13,075 nucleotides of DNA. It comes from Deferribacteraceae bacterium (GTDB lineage: Bacteria; Chrysiogenota; Deferribacteres; Deferribacterales; JAISNW01). Shown here piece by piece: positions 6,536-13,075 of this stretch; the stretch's first letter is position 1, and the number at the start of each line of letters is the position of its first letter. The stretch lies in the NCBI GenBank assembly GCA_031285415.1, contig JAITWF010000144.1, forward strand, positions 1 to 13,075. Reading direction: 5' to 3'. Made by a program: the position numbers and the translations under genes. The notes under the pieces were generated by a model that made no database searches, was not told the DNA's origin, and saw only the letters and a list, made by a program, of their open reading frames with translations.

Positions 6536-7009
6536 TTAACCCCTACTATCTACCTTAAAGTCCATATAAGCAATCGCCAGTTTAACTATATTGACCTCAG
6601 CCAACGTCTCATCTTTAAACTCTATCGCCTCTGTTCTGCCAGTATACTTTGCCATTAGTGCATTCAGGATCGCCACCTTATTGCAGTTACTCTTTACGAT
6701 CTCAGCCCTTGCGTCGCCCACAATGCTCTTATATCTAGAACCTGTGGCGCACGGATTATTAGCGTTGGTCGAGATCGTCCTCTCGAACTCATTTATAGTA
6801 AACCCTACCTCTGGGTACTTTTGCATTAGCTCGATCTTATACCCCTCATTAGCGCAGTGAAAGTATAGGCTATCGTTATTATATACATAATGCAGCGGTA
6901 TTACGTACGGCGCACCCCCTGTCTGCATAGCTAGGTTCATCACCTTAGCCTCATTCAGAAAATCCAATAAAATCTTATGATCGGTACAGCGTTTTTCCTT
7001 TCTTCTCAT
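6536..7009 (-). CDS. NimA-like pyridoxamine 5'-phosphate oxidase-fold flavin-binding protein
   Basis: A 157-residue protein of the PNPOx-like FMN-binding fold, closest in pattern to the COG3467 group named after the 5-nitroimidazole reductase NimA. It starts MRRKEKRCTD, then NLAMQTGGAPYVIPLHYVY (about 25-43) and LYFHCANEGYKIELM (about 48-62), the strand-turn-helix that binds FMN phosphate. Later ATGSRYKSIVGDARAEIV (about 88-105) and LMAKYTGR (about 118-125) complete the family signature. These proteins are usually dimeric cytoplasmic flavoproteins; most COG3467 members have no proven substrate, so nitroimidazole resistance should not be assumed. The start ATG overlaps the last base of the AsmA stop codon (TAATG), with GAGGGA just upstream, which suggests coupled translation. 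Confidence 0.88.
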   Translation of the reverse strand: MRRKEKRCTDHKILLDFLNEAKVMNLAMQTGGAPYVIPLHYVYNNDSLYFHCANEGYKIELMQKYPEVGFTINEFERTISTNANNPCATGSRYKSIVGDARAEIVKSNCNKVAILNALMAKYTGRTEAIEFKDETLAEVNIVKLAIAYMDFKVDSRG

Positions 7010-10000
7010 TACTTCCCTCTATTAAACAGATTATTCAACCCATCTTTAATACTATCTTGCACCTTATCAGGTACAACATCTTTTATCGAATCCTGGATCT
7101 TCTCCTGCACTCCAGAGTTCTTTATAGCATTTTTTGCGGCGTCTTTAGCATACTGCGCTGCGATATCTTTCACAAGAGTTTTCTCATCCACATCGAGTTT
7201 CGGTGCGGTCAGCTTGCCAGTTATCTTCATCGGCACGCTAATCTTTGCAACCTCAAGTGAGCCATCCATATTTAGCGCCATATCTTTCAGCCCCACCCCA
7301 CCTTGCACTGTGGCAGTAAGGTTTGACGAAGTCGCCTTGATCGGCGCAAAGGTAGCTAAACCGTTCGCAATCGTAACCTCTCCCTTCATCTCCTGTACCT
7401 TTGTGGACTTTGTAGAGTCGAAGAGCTTCATATTCTTGATCGTATCGATGTTAAACATATTAGGGTTATACGCTATCCCCTGCAACGCACCCTCCGATAT
7501 TGTGTAGCTCGCCTTGCCGTCAAGGCTTCCAAGGATCTCATCCACCGTTAGCCCATGCGTGGTTAGATTTGAGAGTGCCGTGATCTTGCCAGTAATAACA
7601 GGCTTCTTCATCCCTGCAAGCTTCAGAAGCTCCTCCGCCTTGATACCACGAAGTTGCAGATCCGATTTAGTAGTCAGATCTTTAGAGGAGCCAGTTGCTG
7701 TAAGTACAGGGATTAGTATGCTACCACCGAAGATATTCGTGGAGGTATCCGTTAATCCAACGGTGCCGTTAACCGCCTTCACATGCGTTTTGATTGCGCT
7801 CGCCTTAATCGTATCAAAGGTAACGGATTTTACAGTGATATTCCCCTCTGCATTTATCGGAAGCGTTGCCAAGTCAAAAGCAGGAACTCCGCCGCCACTT
7901 GCCGCCTCTTGCGTAGGGGCAGAACTTGTCTGCGCCGTACTGTTTGCTGGTTTCTTCGGCATAAATTTATTAACATCTACATCGTTAACAGCCATATTGA
8001 AGGTTATCGACGGCTTGCCAGCTAAATTCGCTGCTATATCGCCGGTCAGCGTGAGCGCATCCGCCTTTACACTTAATGTAGGCATTTTAAACGTTTTATT
8101 GGTGTACGATCCCTTTATATCAAGGGAGCCACGCTTTGGTAGAGTAGCGGTATCGACGGCAGGGGCGAACTTATTCAGAACGCTCGTCAGGTTCAAAGCC
8201 GATGCCGATACCCCAAATGAGGCGGCAAACTGCTTCGGCTTCCCTGTTACCGCCACATTGGTAGAGATATTGCCACCGAAGGCGACGAGTTTAAAGGGGT
8301 TAACCGTCAGCACACCATCTTTCAGTAGCGCATTCAGCACGATATTCTGTAGCGTAATCCCCTGTGCGTCGAACTTTTTGACAGATACCGCTACCGTTAC
8401 ATTCGGTAGAGGCGTTAAATCAACGTTTATATTAGGGATATATATCTCTGCTGGTGCCTTTGCGGCGGTTGTTGCAGGTGTAGGGGCGGGGTCAGCCCGC
8501 CCTGTTGACGTTGTAGCCGTTTTCGCTGGCGGTGGCACTATCTTATCCAAGTTTATAGCGTCTGCCGATAGCGACACCTTTATATCGGGCTTCTGCCCCT
8601 TGAATACGCCACTTATCGTGCCAGAGACCTTTGCCCCATCGAGCAACATCGTCATAGGAGTCACATTCAGTACGCCATCTTTCAGCGTCACAGCGATAAT
8701 CATATCTCGTATGTTCATCCCTTTGATAACGATAGATTTAGCGGTGATCTTCGCATTCACATCTGGCGCAGAGGTCAGATCTACCTTAACTTCGGGCATT
8801 TTTATGTCGATATCTTTATTCGCTGGTGCGGCTGGGGCTGCTGGCGTTGTCGGGCTACCCTGCCCTGCTGGTGCCGCTTTCGGCATATATCCGTCGGCGT
8901 TTATCGAATCTAGGTTAAAATCTGCCGCTATCGCTGGCTTTGCGCCGTTCAAGTCCGCCTTAACGGAGCCTTTTATAGTGCTGCCATCGAGGGCAAGCGT
9001 CAGAGGCACCGTTGCAACGTTATCTTTGAATGTAATATCGGCATTTAGCGCAACCTTTGTGAGTGCATTAGCGTTCGTCATCTCTGGAAGCTTTATATTA
9101 AGCATATTCAGCACATTCTTAGGTGAAAACTCCTTTACCGCAAACTTTGCCGCTACATCTGGAGATGATAGGAGTGTTTTCCCCTCGGCAGTCAGAAGTG
9201 CACTCACCCCTGCGGCGTTCAGATCGAGTTTAGATAGCTTTAAAAGCTCATTCTTGAGGTCGAATGTGAGGGCGGTGTCAAGAGATACACTCTGCCGCCC
9301 CTGTGGGATCGCTTCGCCAGAGATATCGCTTGTGATCTGCAAATTTTTCACATTAGCGAAGGAGTCCTTTATATTATACGAGAGGTTCGCCGCTATATCT
9401 GTGGCAGTTGCAATCTCATTTATCGCAAAATTCAAGCGTCCCTTTAGATTATTAATATCTACTGCGGTTAGTGTCAGATCAGCAAAATCTGTAGCTACTG
9501 TCATTGCTAGGTTTAGATCAGTCTTAAACGCTGGCTTCTGCGAGGTTACAGCCGTATCGATAGCTATATCCACAGGCTCCTGTAGGCTAAATTTGCCAGT
9601 CGTGATATTTGCAGGGCTTATCGCAATATTCATCCCCGATCTATCGTCGGCGTAGGTAATACGTGCATTCGTAAGGCGTATCTCCGATACCGATACGTTA
9701 TCAATATTCACTGGAAGTGGCTTCTTTTCAGTAGGTTCAGCTGGCGTAGGTGTAGGCTCTGGCGTTACCGTAGCGTTATCCTTTGGGGCAACGGTGGCAA
9801 GTATATCATCGATATTCGTAACGCCATCTTTATCAACCAGATAGTAGATCTCTACGCCATCGAGGATCACAGAGCTAAGCTGAATCTCACGATGAATCGC
9901 TAGCGGTATCACCTTAACGCCAACCGACACCTCCGAAACTTTCACCATATGTTCTGGTGTGAAGTTCTTAGCATTTGATAGCGTTATATCGGTGGTCGTA

Positions 10001-10197
10001 AGCTTTAGCCATGGGAAGATCTTCAGCTCGATATCGCCGATTACGAGATCTCTGCCAGTTTTCTCCTTGACTATACTATAGATCTGCGGTTTGAATGAGT
10101 TGATATCCACCACTTGCGGTACAATTATGATGGCTAATATGATAATGATAATCAGGATTACAAAGATCGCTGCGAGAATTTTTAGCAATTTTATCAT
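7009..10197 (-). CDS. AsmA-family envelope protein, 1062 aa, with internal repeats and Pro/Ala/Thr linkers
   Basis: A large periplasmic protein anchored by one N-terminal, very Ile-rich membrane helix (residues about 4-28). The AsmA N-terminal domain follows (GRDLVIGDIELKIFPWLKL, 48-65, and DGVEIYYLVDKDGVTNIDDI, 113-132), and the C-terminal AsmA_2-like region is at about 780-1000. AsmA-like proteins are thought to be bridge-like lipid carriers or to affect outer-membrane biogenesis. Repeated beta-rich modules (for example 465-556 and 586-680) share the LKDGVLxVxP motif. Low-complexity linkers lie at about 138-161, 441-461, 555-584 and 748-770. The tail holds a tandem QDSIKD heptad-like repeat (1035-1052). 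The start has GGAGA (10205-10209) nine bases upstream and a promoter at 10236-10264. A palindromic repeat is inserted in frame at residues 566-573. Its stop codon overlaps the next gene's start. Confidence 0.88.
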   Translation of the reverse strand: MIKLLKILAAIFVILIIIIILAIIIVPQVVDINSFKPQIYSIVKEKTGRDLVIGDIELKIFPWLKLTTTDITLSNAKNFTPEHMVKVSEVSVGVKVIPLAIHREIQLSSVILDGVEIYYLVDKDGVTNIDDILATVAPKDNATVTPEPTPTPAEPTEKKPLPVNIDNVSVSEIRLTNARITYADDRSGMNIAISPANITTGKFSLQEPVDIAIDTAVTSQKPAFKTDLNLAMTVATDFADLTLTAVDINNLKGRLNFAINEIATATDIAANLSYNIKDSFANVKNLQITSDISGEAIPQGRQSVSLDTALTFDLKNELLKLSKLDLNAAGVSALLTAEGKTLLSSPDVAAKFAVKEFSPKNVLNMLNIKLPEMTNANALTKVALNADITFKDNVATVPLTLALDGSTIKGSVKADLNGAKPAIAADFNLDSINADGYMPKAAPAGQGSPTTPAAPAAPANKDIDIKMPEVKVDLTSAPDVNAKITAKSIVIKGMNIRDMIIAVTLKDGVLNVTPMTMLLDGAKVSGTISGVFKGQKPDIKVSLSADAINLDKIVPPPAKTATTSTGRADPAPTPATTAAKAPAEIYIPNINVDLTPLPNVTVAVSVKKFDAQGITLQNIVLNALLKDGVLTVNPFKLVAFGGNISTNVAVTGKPKQFAASFGVSASALNLTSVLNKFAPAVDTATLPKRGSLDIKGSYTNKTFKMPTLSVKADALTLTGDIAANLAGKPSITFNMAVNDVDVNKFMPKKPANSTAQTSSAPTQEAASGGGVPAFDLATLPINAEGNITVKSVTFDTIKASAIKTHVKAVNGTVGLTDTSTNIFGGSILIPVLTATGSSKDLTTKSDLQLRGIKAEELLKLAGMKKPVITGKITALSNLTTHGLTVDEILGSLDGKASYTISEGALQGIAYNPNMFNIDTIKNMKLFDSTKSTKVQEMKGEVTIANGLATFAPIKATSSNLTATVQGGVGLKDMALNMDGSLEVAKISVPMKITGKLTAPKLDVDEKTLVKDIAAQYAKDAAKNAIKNSGVQEKIQDSIKDVVPDKVQDSIKDGLNNLFNRGK
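8479..8502. repeat. Dispersed 24-bp palindromic repeat inserted in frame in the AsmA gene
   Basis: These 24 bases differ at only two positions from 2450-2473. The perfect stem GGGCGGG/CCCGCCC (8484-8490/8496-8502) has the five-base loop GTCAG. On the minus coding strand it supplies residues 566-573 (GRADPAPT) inside a Pro/Ala/Thr-rich linker. The eight-codon length keeps the reading frame. Confidence 0.65.
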
Positions 10198-10235
10198 CTA
10201 TATATCTCCGTAGAAAATATGTAAAAACACACACC

Positions 10236-10264
10236 ATTATCTAACGAAGTGAATATAGTTGCAA
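10236..10264 (-). promoter_or_regulatory. Promoter of the asmA-nimA-like unit
   Basis: TTGCAA (10259-10264) and GATAAT (10236-10241) on the minus strand are 17 bases apart. Transcription would start near 10229, about 30 bases before the AsmA start codon. The -35 hexamer is the same as that of the symporter promoter. Confidence 0.65.
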
Positions 10265-10299
10265 GAGGAAAATGAAGATTATGTATATAGAGCTGTAAG

Positions 10300-10398
10300 C
10301 CTTGTTTGGTGCTAGGCGGCTTTTGAAAAGATAAACCGATGTGTACATAAACGTACATGAGGTTTAGCTTTTCAAAAATAACAACGCACCAAGCGAGG
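10300..10398. repeat. 99-bp imperfect palindrome downstream of the ABC transporter operon
   Basis: The central stem is 17 positions long with one mismatch (10321-10337 against 10361-10377; TTTTGAAAAG pairs with CTTTTCAAAA and TAAACC with GGTTTA). It encloses a 23-base loop with weak extra pairing (ATGT/ACAT). Outside it a second pair of arms, 10300-10312 and 10386-10398 (TTGGTGC/GCACCAA core), forms 13 pairs on the plus-strand RNA if two U-G pairs are allowed. The right end touches the stop codon of the ATPase gene. It may stop or stabilise the transporter transcript, although no T-run follows on the minus strand. It could also be a small non-autonomous mobile element or encode a structured RNA. 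Confidence 0.6.
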
Positions 10399-10399
10399 A

Positions 10400-11194
10400 T
10401 TACTGCTCTAGCAGTGCCTCATCGTTATTCTGCATAGTACTACCAATAGCCTTAAACTTCGCCACCAGTGCCGATACCGTTAGCTCACTCTTCTCTTTGC
10501 CCGATATATCCAAAATTATTCTGCCCTTATCGAGCATAATCAGCCTATTGCCATAGTTTATCGCCTGCTGCATATTATGCGTTACCATCATAGCGGTGAT
10601 ATGATACTCCTCAACGAAACGTCTCGTCAGCGTCATTACCGCCTCAGCATTCCCAGGGTCGAGTGCCGCAGTATGTTCATCTAATAGTAGTAGCTCTGGT
10701 CTTGATAATACCGTTGTGAGTAGCGTCAATGCCTGCCTCTGCCCACCAGAGAGTAGCCCCACACGATCTTTTAACCTATTCTCTAGCCCCATACCGAGAG
10801 TTTTCAGCTCTTCTGCAAAGTTGCCTCGTAGCTCGTTGTTAAGACTAATCTTGAGTCCACGAAACCCCTTCTTGCTACACAGAACCATATTCTCCTCTAG
10901 GCTCATGTTGCCAGCGGTACCTAGGAGGGGATTTTGATAAATTCGACCAATCATCTTTGCACGTTTATGCTCTGGGACTTTCGTTATATCTCTATCGCCC
11001 ACCAAGATCTTGCCGCTGGTGGGGATTATCGCCCCCGAAAGAACATTAAACATCGTCGTCTTCCCTGCGCCGTTCGAACCGATCACGGTGATAAAGTCGC
11101 CAGCGTTAATCCGAAGGTTGACGCCACGAAGTACGATATTTTCATTGATTGTGCGAGGGTTAAACACCTGCTTTATATCTTCAAGCCTGATCAT
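10400..11194 (-). CDS. ABC transporter ATP-binding protein (COG1101, TrpZ-like)
   Basis: Cytoplasmic ATPase of 264 residues that powers import with the permease and binding protein encoded upstream. All catalytic motifs are intact: Walker A GSNGAGKTT (39-47), Q-loop Gln87 (RIYQNPLLGT), signature LSGGQRQ (148-154), Walker B LLLLDE (168-173), D-loop ALDP (177-180) and switch His206 (VTHNM). The QNPLLGTAGNMSLEENM segment (87-103) is typical of the COG1101 subfamily. The start codon overlaps the permease stop as ATGA (11191-11194), with AGAGGGC (11201-11207) as ribosome-binding site, indicating coupled translation. It is the last gene of the operon; a long palindrome follows directly. Confidence 0.95.
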   Translation of the reverse strand: MIRLEDIKQVFNPRTINENIVLRGVNLRINAGDFITVIGSNGAGKTTMFNVLSGAIIPTSGKILVGDRDITKVPEHKRAKMIGRIYQNPLLGTAGNMSLEENMVLCSKKGFRGLKISLNNELRGNFAEELKTLGMGLENRLKDRVGLLSGGQRQALTLLTTVLSRPELLLLDEHTAALDPGNAEAVMTLTRRFVEEYHITAMMVTHNMQQAINYGNRLIMLDKGRIILDISGKEKSELTVSALVAKFKAIGSTMQNNDEALLEQ

Positions 11195-12066
11195 GCTTTA
11201 GCCCTCTTCTTTAGGATCGGGAATTTTGTAAACGCTAGACAGGCGATAAGTAGCAAGCCAGTCCATAATTTTAGGTCGTTCGGCTCGCCGTAAATTCTAC
11301 CGACGTACATAACAGCCTTGTATATGGTACAGCCTAAGATAACTCTGAACGTTTGAAAGAACATCGTATCTTTGCGGATAATAAACTCGCCGATCATGAC
11401 GGAGGCAAGCCCCGATACGATTATCCCCTGACCAAGGTTTATATCGCCAAAGCCAAGGTACATCGCCGCAAAGCCGCCACTTACCGCTACAAGCCCATTG
11501 GCGATACTTACGCCGATTATCTTCATGACGCTGCCATTAATCCCAAGGGTCGTTACCATCTTAGGGTTATCCCCCATAGAGATCATAGCAAGCCCCATAT
11601 CGGTGCGAAAAAATAGATCAAGTAGCGATTTAACAACCATGACTACGATAAAGAAGAACAACACCTCCATCATCTGCGGATGTGGCAGGTTTTTAATAAG
11701 CCCATCCACCCATGTGATGACGGTATCTTTATTTAATAGTGCTTGATTCGATTTATTCCCCAATATCCTGATATTAATGGAGTAGAGCATAGTCAGGGTG
11801 AGGATACCAGCAAGGAGGTTATGCACCTTTAGCTTGATATGAATAAGGGCGGTCACACTGCCAGCCAGAAGCCCACCGATAAACGCTACAAATAGGGCTG
11901 TGCTAAAGTGAAACCCACCTACAACCATCGATGCAACGATAACTGCGCCCATCGGGAATGAGCCATCGACCGTCATATCAGGAAAATCAAGGATACGAAA
12001 GGTGATAAATACACCCAACGCCATAATACCGTATATAAAGCTCTCTATTAAAATTCCTTCTATCAT
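11191..12066 (-). CDS. ABC transporter permease (COG4120, TrpY-like; BPD_transp_2 family)
   Basis: Inner-membrane permease of 291 residues with about eight hydrophobic segments. The family motif FPDMTVDGSFPMGAV (28-42) and LLAGILTLTMLYSINIRILG (83-102) identify the COG4120 group that pairs with COG2984 binding proteins. A cytoplasmic coupling segment FRTDMGLAMISMGDNPKMV (about 152-170) precedes the last helices. The C-terminus is basic (KKRAKA). It starts six bases after the binding-protein stop codon; the local ribosome-binding site is weak, so translation is probably coupled. Known relatives carry aromatic amino acids or other small ligands, and the substrate here is not decidable from sequence. 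Confidence 0.93.
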   Translation of the reverse strand: MIEGILIESFIYGIMALGVFITFRILDFPDMTVDGSFPMGAVIVASMVVGGFHFSTALFVAFIGGLLAGSVTALIHIKLKVHNLLAGILTLTMLYSINIRILGNKSNQALLNKDTVITWVDGLIKNLPHPQMMEVLFFFIVVMVVKSLLDLFFRTDMGLAMISMGDNPKMVTTLGINGSVMKIIGVSIANGLVAVSGGFAAMYLGFGDINLGQGIIVSGLASVMIGEFIIRKDTMFFQTFRVILGCTIYKAVMYVGRIYGEPNDLKLWTGLLLIACLAFTKFPILKKRAKA

Positions 12067-12072
12067 AAACTA

Positions 12073-13038
12073 CTATTTACCCACAAGATCCGCTGGGATC
12101 GTGATTCCAAGATTTTTTGCAACATTTTCATCAATATACATAGATAGCTCTTCAGCCGATGTCATATATTTTACAGGGATATCGCCAGGTTTTTCGCCAT
12201 TTAACACCCTTATCATCATCTTGCCAGTCTCTCTGCCAGCCTTATAGTAGTCCACGCCGTACGATACAAGCACCCCCTGCCCTTCGCTCCCTGTAGGGGC
12301 GGCAAAGACAACAGGCACCTTATATTTAGCGGCAGACGCAGTTACGCTCATAAGAGAAGCAGATACAACGTTATCGGTGCTGACGTAGATTGCGTCAACG
12401 TTTGGCGATACCACCTCCGACGCCTGCTTCACCTCTGATGTATTGGTGACGGTGTTCGTGATAAGCTCAACGCCCATATCGTCGCAAACTTTCTGAGTAA
12501 TCTTTAGTAGGTCTATCGAGTTATTTTCACCAGAGTTATAGATAAATCCAAGCTTTTTGAGCGGTACAAATTTAGCGATCAGCTCGATCTGCTCCTTCAC
12601 AGGTGTCATATCAGAAACGCCAGTGATATTGGTGTTCTCCTGCGTTGCATTGGTGCGAAGCCCTGCGCTTATTGGGTCTGTAACGGCACTAAAGAATACA
12701 GGTGTATCTTTCATGCTATTGGCAAGCGTTTGCGCCATTGCGGTAGCGATCCCTAGAACCATAGTTGCTTTTTCCTGCTTAAACTTGCTAGCTATAGAGG
12801 CGGCGGTGGACATCTCGCCATTTGCGCTCTGTAGGTCGAACGTTACATTATCGTACCCCTGCGCTGCAAACTCGTCAATAACGCCCTTTTCTATTGCGTC
12901 CAAAGCTGGGTGCGCAATAATCTTTGCGATACCGATAATAATCGTGTTATCGCTCGATACACCTTGGGTCTCTTGATTTTTCTTGCAGCCAACGACTGCT
13001 AGTAACATAACCATTAATAATACAACTAACTTACGCAT
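12073..13038 (-). CDS. ABC transporter substrate-binding lipoprotein (COG2984, TrpX-like)
   Basis: Periplasmic solute-binding lipoprotein of 321 residues. The signal peptide MRKLVVLLMVMLLAVVGC ends in a lipobox (Val15-Val16-Gly17-Cys18), so the mature protein is lipid-anchored at Cys18. The COG2984 hallmarks are present: IAKIIAHPALDAIEKGVIDEF (about 37-57), FFSAVTDPISAGL (about 114-126), NITGVSDM (about 136-143) and VLVSYGVDYYKAGRETGKM (about 256-274). The start is supported by the purine-rich GAGAGGAT at about 13044-13052. It is the first gene of the operon; its promoter and any regulatory leader (TrpX-type operons in Firmicutes often have a T-box) lie beyond the window edge. Confidence 0.93.
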   Translation of the reverse strand: MRKLVVLLMVMLLAVVGCKKNQETQGVSSDNTIIIGIAKIIAHPALDAIEKGVIDEFAAQGYDNVTFDLQSANGEMSTAASIASKFKQEKATMVLGIATAMAQTLANSMKDTPVFFSAVTDPISAGLRTNATQENTNITGVSDMTPVKEQIELIAKFVPLKKLGFIYNSGENNSIDLLKITQKVCDDMGVELITNTVTNTSEVKQASEVVSPNVDAIYVSTDNVVSASLMSVTASAAKYKVPVVFAAPTGSEGQGVLVSYGVDYYKAGRETGKMMIRVLNGEKPGDIPVKYMTSAEELSMYIDENVAKNLGITIPADLVGK

Positions 13039-13063
13039 ATAAAATCCTCTCTTAATTTCCTAA

Positions 13064-13075
13064 TGTAGGGGTGGG
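13064..13075. repeat. Probable partial copy of the dispersed GC-rich palindromic repeat, cut by the window edge
   Basis: The last 12 bases, TGTAGGGGTGGG, match the first 12 of the repeat at 2450-2473 with one change and have the same AAT in front as the 2450 copy. Whether a CCCACCC or CCCGCCC arm follows cannot be seen. If it does, this copy sits just upstream of the transporter operon start codon. Confidence 0.4.

Noticed and set aside
7514..9655. A 713-codon open frame on the plus strand, antisense to the AsmA gene
   Set aside because: It lies wholly inside the AsmA gene, begins with TTG, has no ribosome-binding site that I can see, and gives a Ser/Phe/Ala/Thr-rich product with no family features. 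The codon bias of the repetitive Ala/Thr/Asp/Lys-rich AsmA gene explains the absence of stops.
10300..10398. Integron attC-like site
   Set aside because: The long imperfect palindrome suggested it, but the RYYYAAC and GTTRRRY core boxes are absent and there is no integrase or cassette array.
12292..12302. TGTAGGGGCGG in the substrate-binding gene, matching the first 11 bases of the dispersed repeat
   Set aside because: There is no second palindrome arm, and the encoded APTG loop fits the family's usual length at that point, so it is probably a coincidence of codons and not an inserted copy.
1..13075. CRISPR arrays, tRNA or rRNA genes, toxin-antitoxin or phage genes
   Set aside because: No regularly spaced direct repeats, tRNA cloverleaf or rRNA-like segment was recognised, and no small gene pair or phage-type product fits the intergenic spaces.

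Overview
The window looks like a chromosomal segment of a motile Gram-negative (two-membrane) bacterium of moderate GC content. A large AsmA-type envelope protein and a lipobox-bearing periplasmic binding protein point to two membranes, and a full chemoreceptor points to motility. No rRNA or other phylogenetic marker is present. The chemoreceptor's HAMP style and the divergent phosphohexomutase would fit something like Deferribacterota or a related deep lineage, but that is a weak guess. Most of the content is ordinary housekeeping, and I do not see a convincing new multi-gene system. The most interesting signals are an IS30-family element with an unusually long target duplication, several palindromic repeats (one inserted in frame in a gene), and a phosphohexomutase with altered signature motifs.

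Layout, left to right. Positions 1-623 (minus) hold the N-terminal part of a dicarboxylate/amino acid:cation symporter. It is divergently transcribed from a methyl-accepting chemotaxis protein (812-2434, plus), and good sigma70-type promoters for both lie in the 188-base gap. A GC-rich hairpin terminator follows the chemoreceptor, which converges on a GNAT acetyltransferase (2485-3036, minus). An IS30-family insertion sequence (3265-4380) has landed in the gene-poor interval downstream, flanked by 15-base direct repeats. An 83-base imperfect palindrome (4535-4617) separates it from an unusual phosphoglucomutase/phosphomannomutase-like gene (4651-6438, minus).

Next comes an apparent two-gene unit on the minus strand: AsmA-like protein (7009-10197) followed by a NimA-like flavin-binding protein (6536-7009). 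They overlap by one base (TAATG) and share a promoter at 10236-10264. A long imperfect palindrome (10300-10398) separates this unit from a three-gene ABC transporter operon on the minus strand: substrate-binding lipoprotein (12073-13038), permease (11191-12066) and ATPase (10400-11194), of the COG2984/COG4120/COG1101 type that includes TrpXYZ. Its promoter lies beyond the right edge.

The three transporter genes clearly work together. AsmA and the NimA-like protein are probably co-translated, but no functional link between them is evident. The other genes appear to be independent units. One 24-base palindromic sequence occurs both as the terminator after the chemoreceptor and inside the AsmA coding sequence, and the first 12 bases of a likely third copy lie at the right edge.
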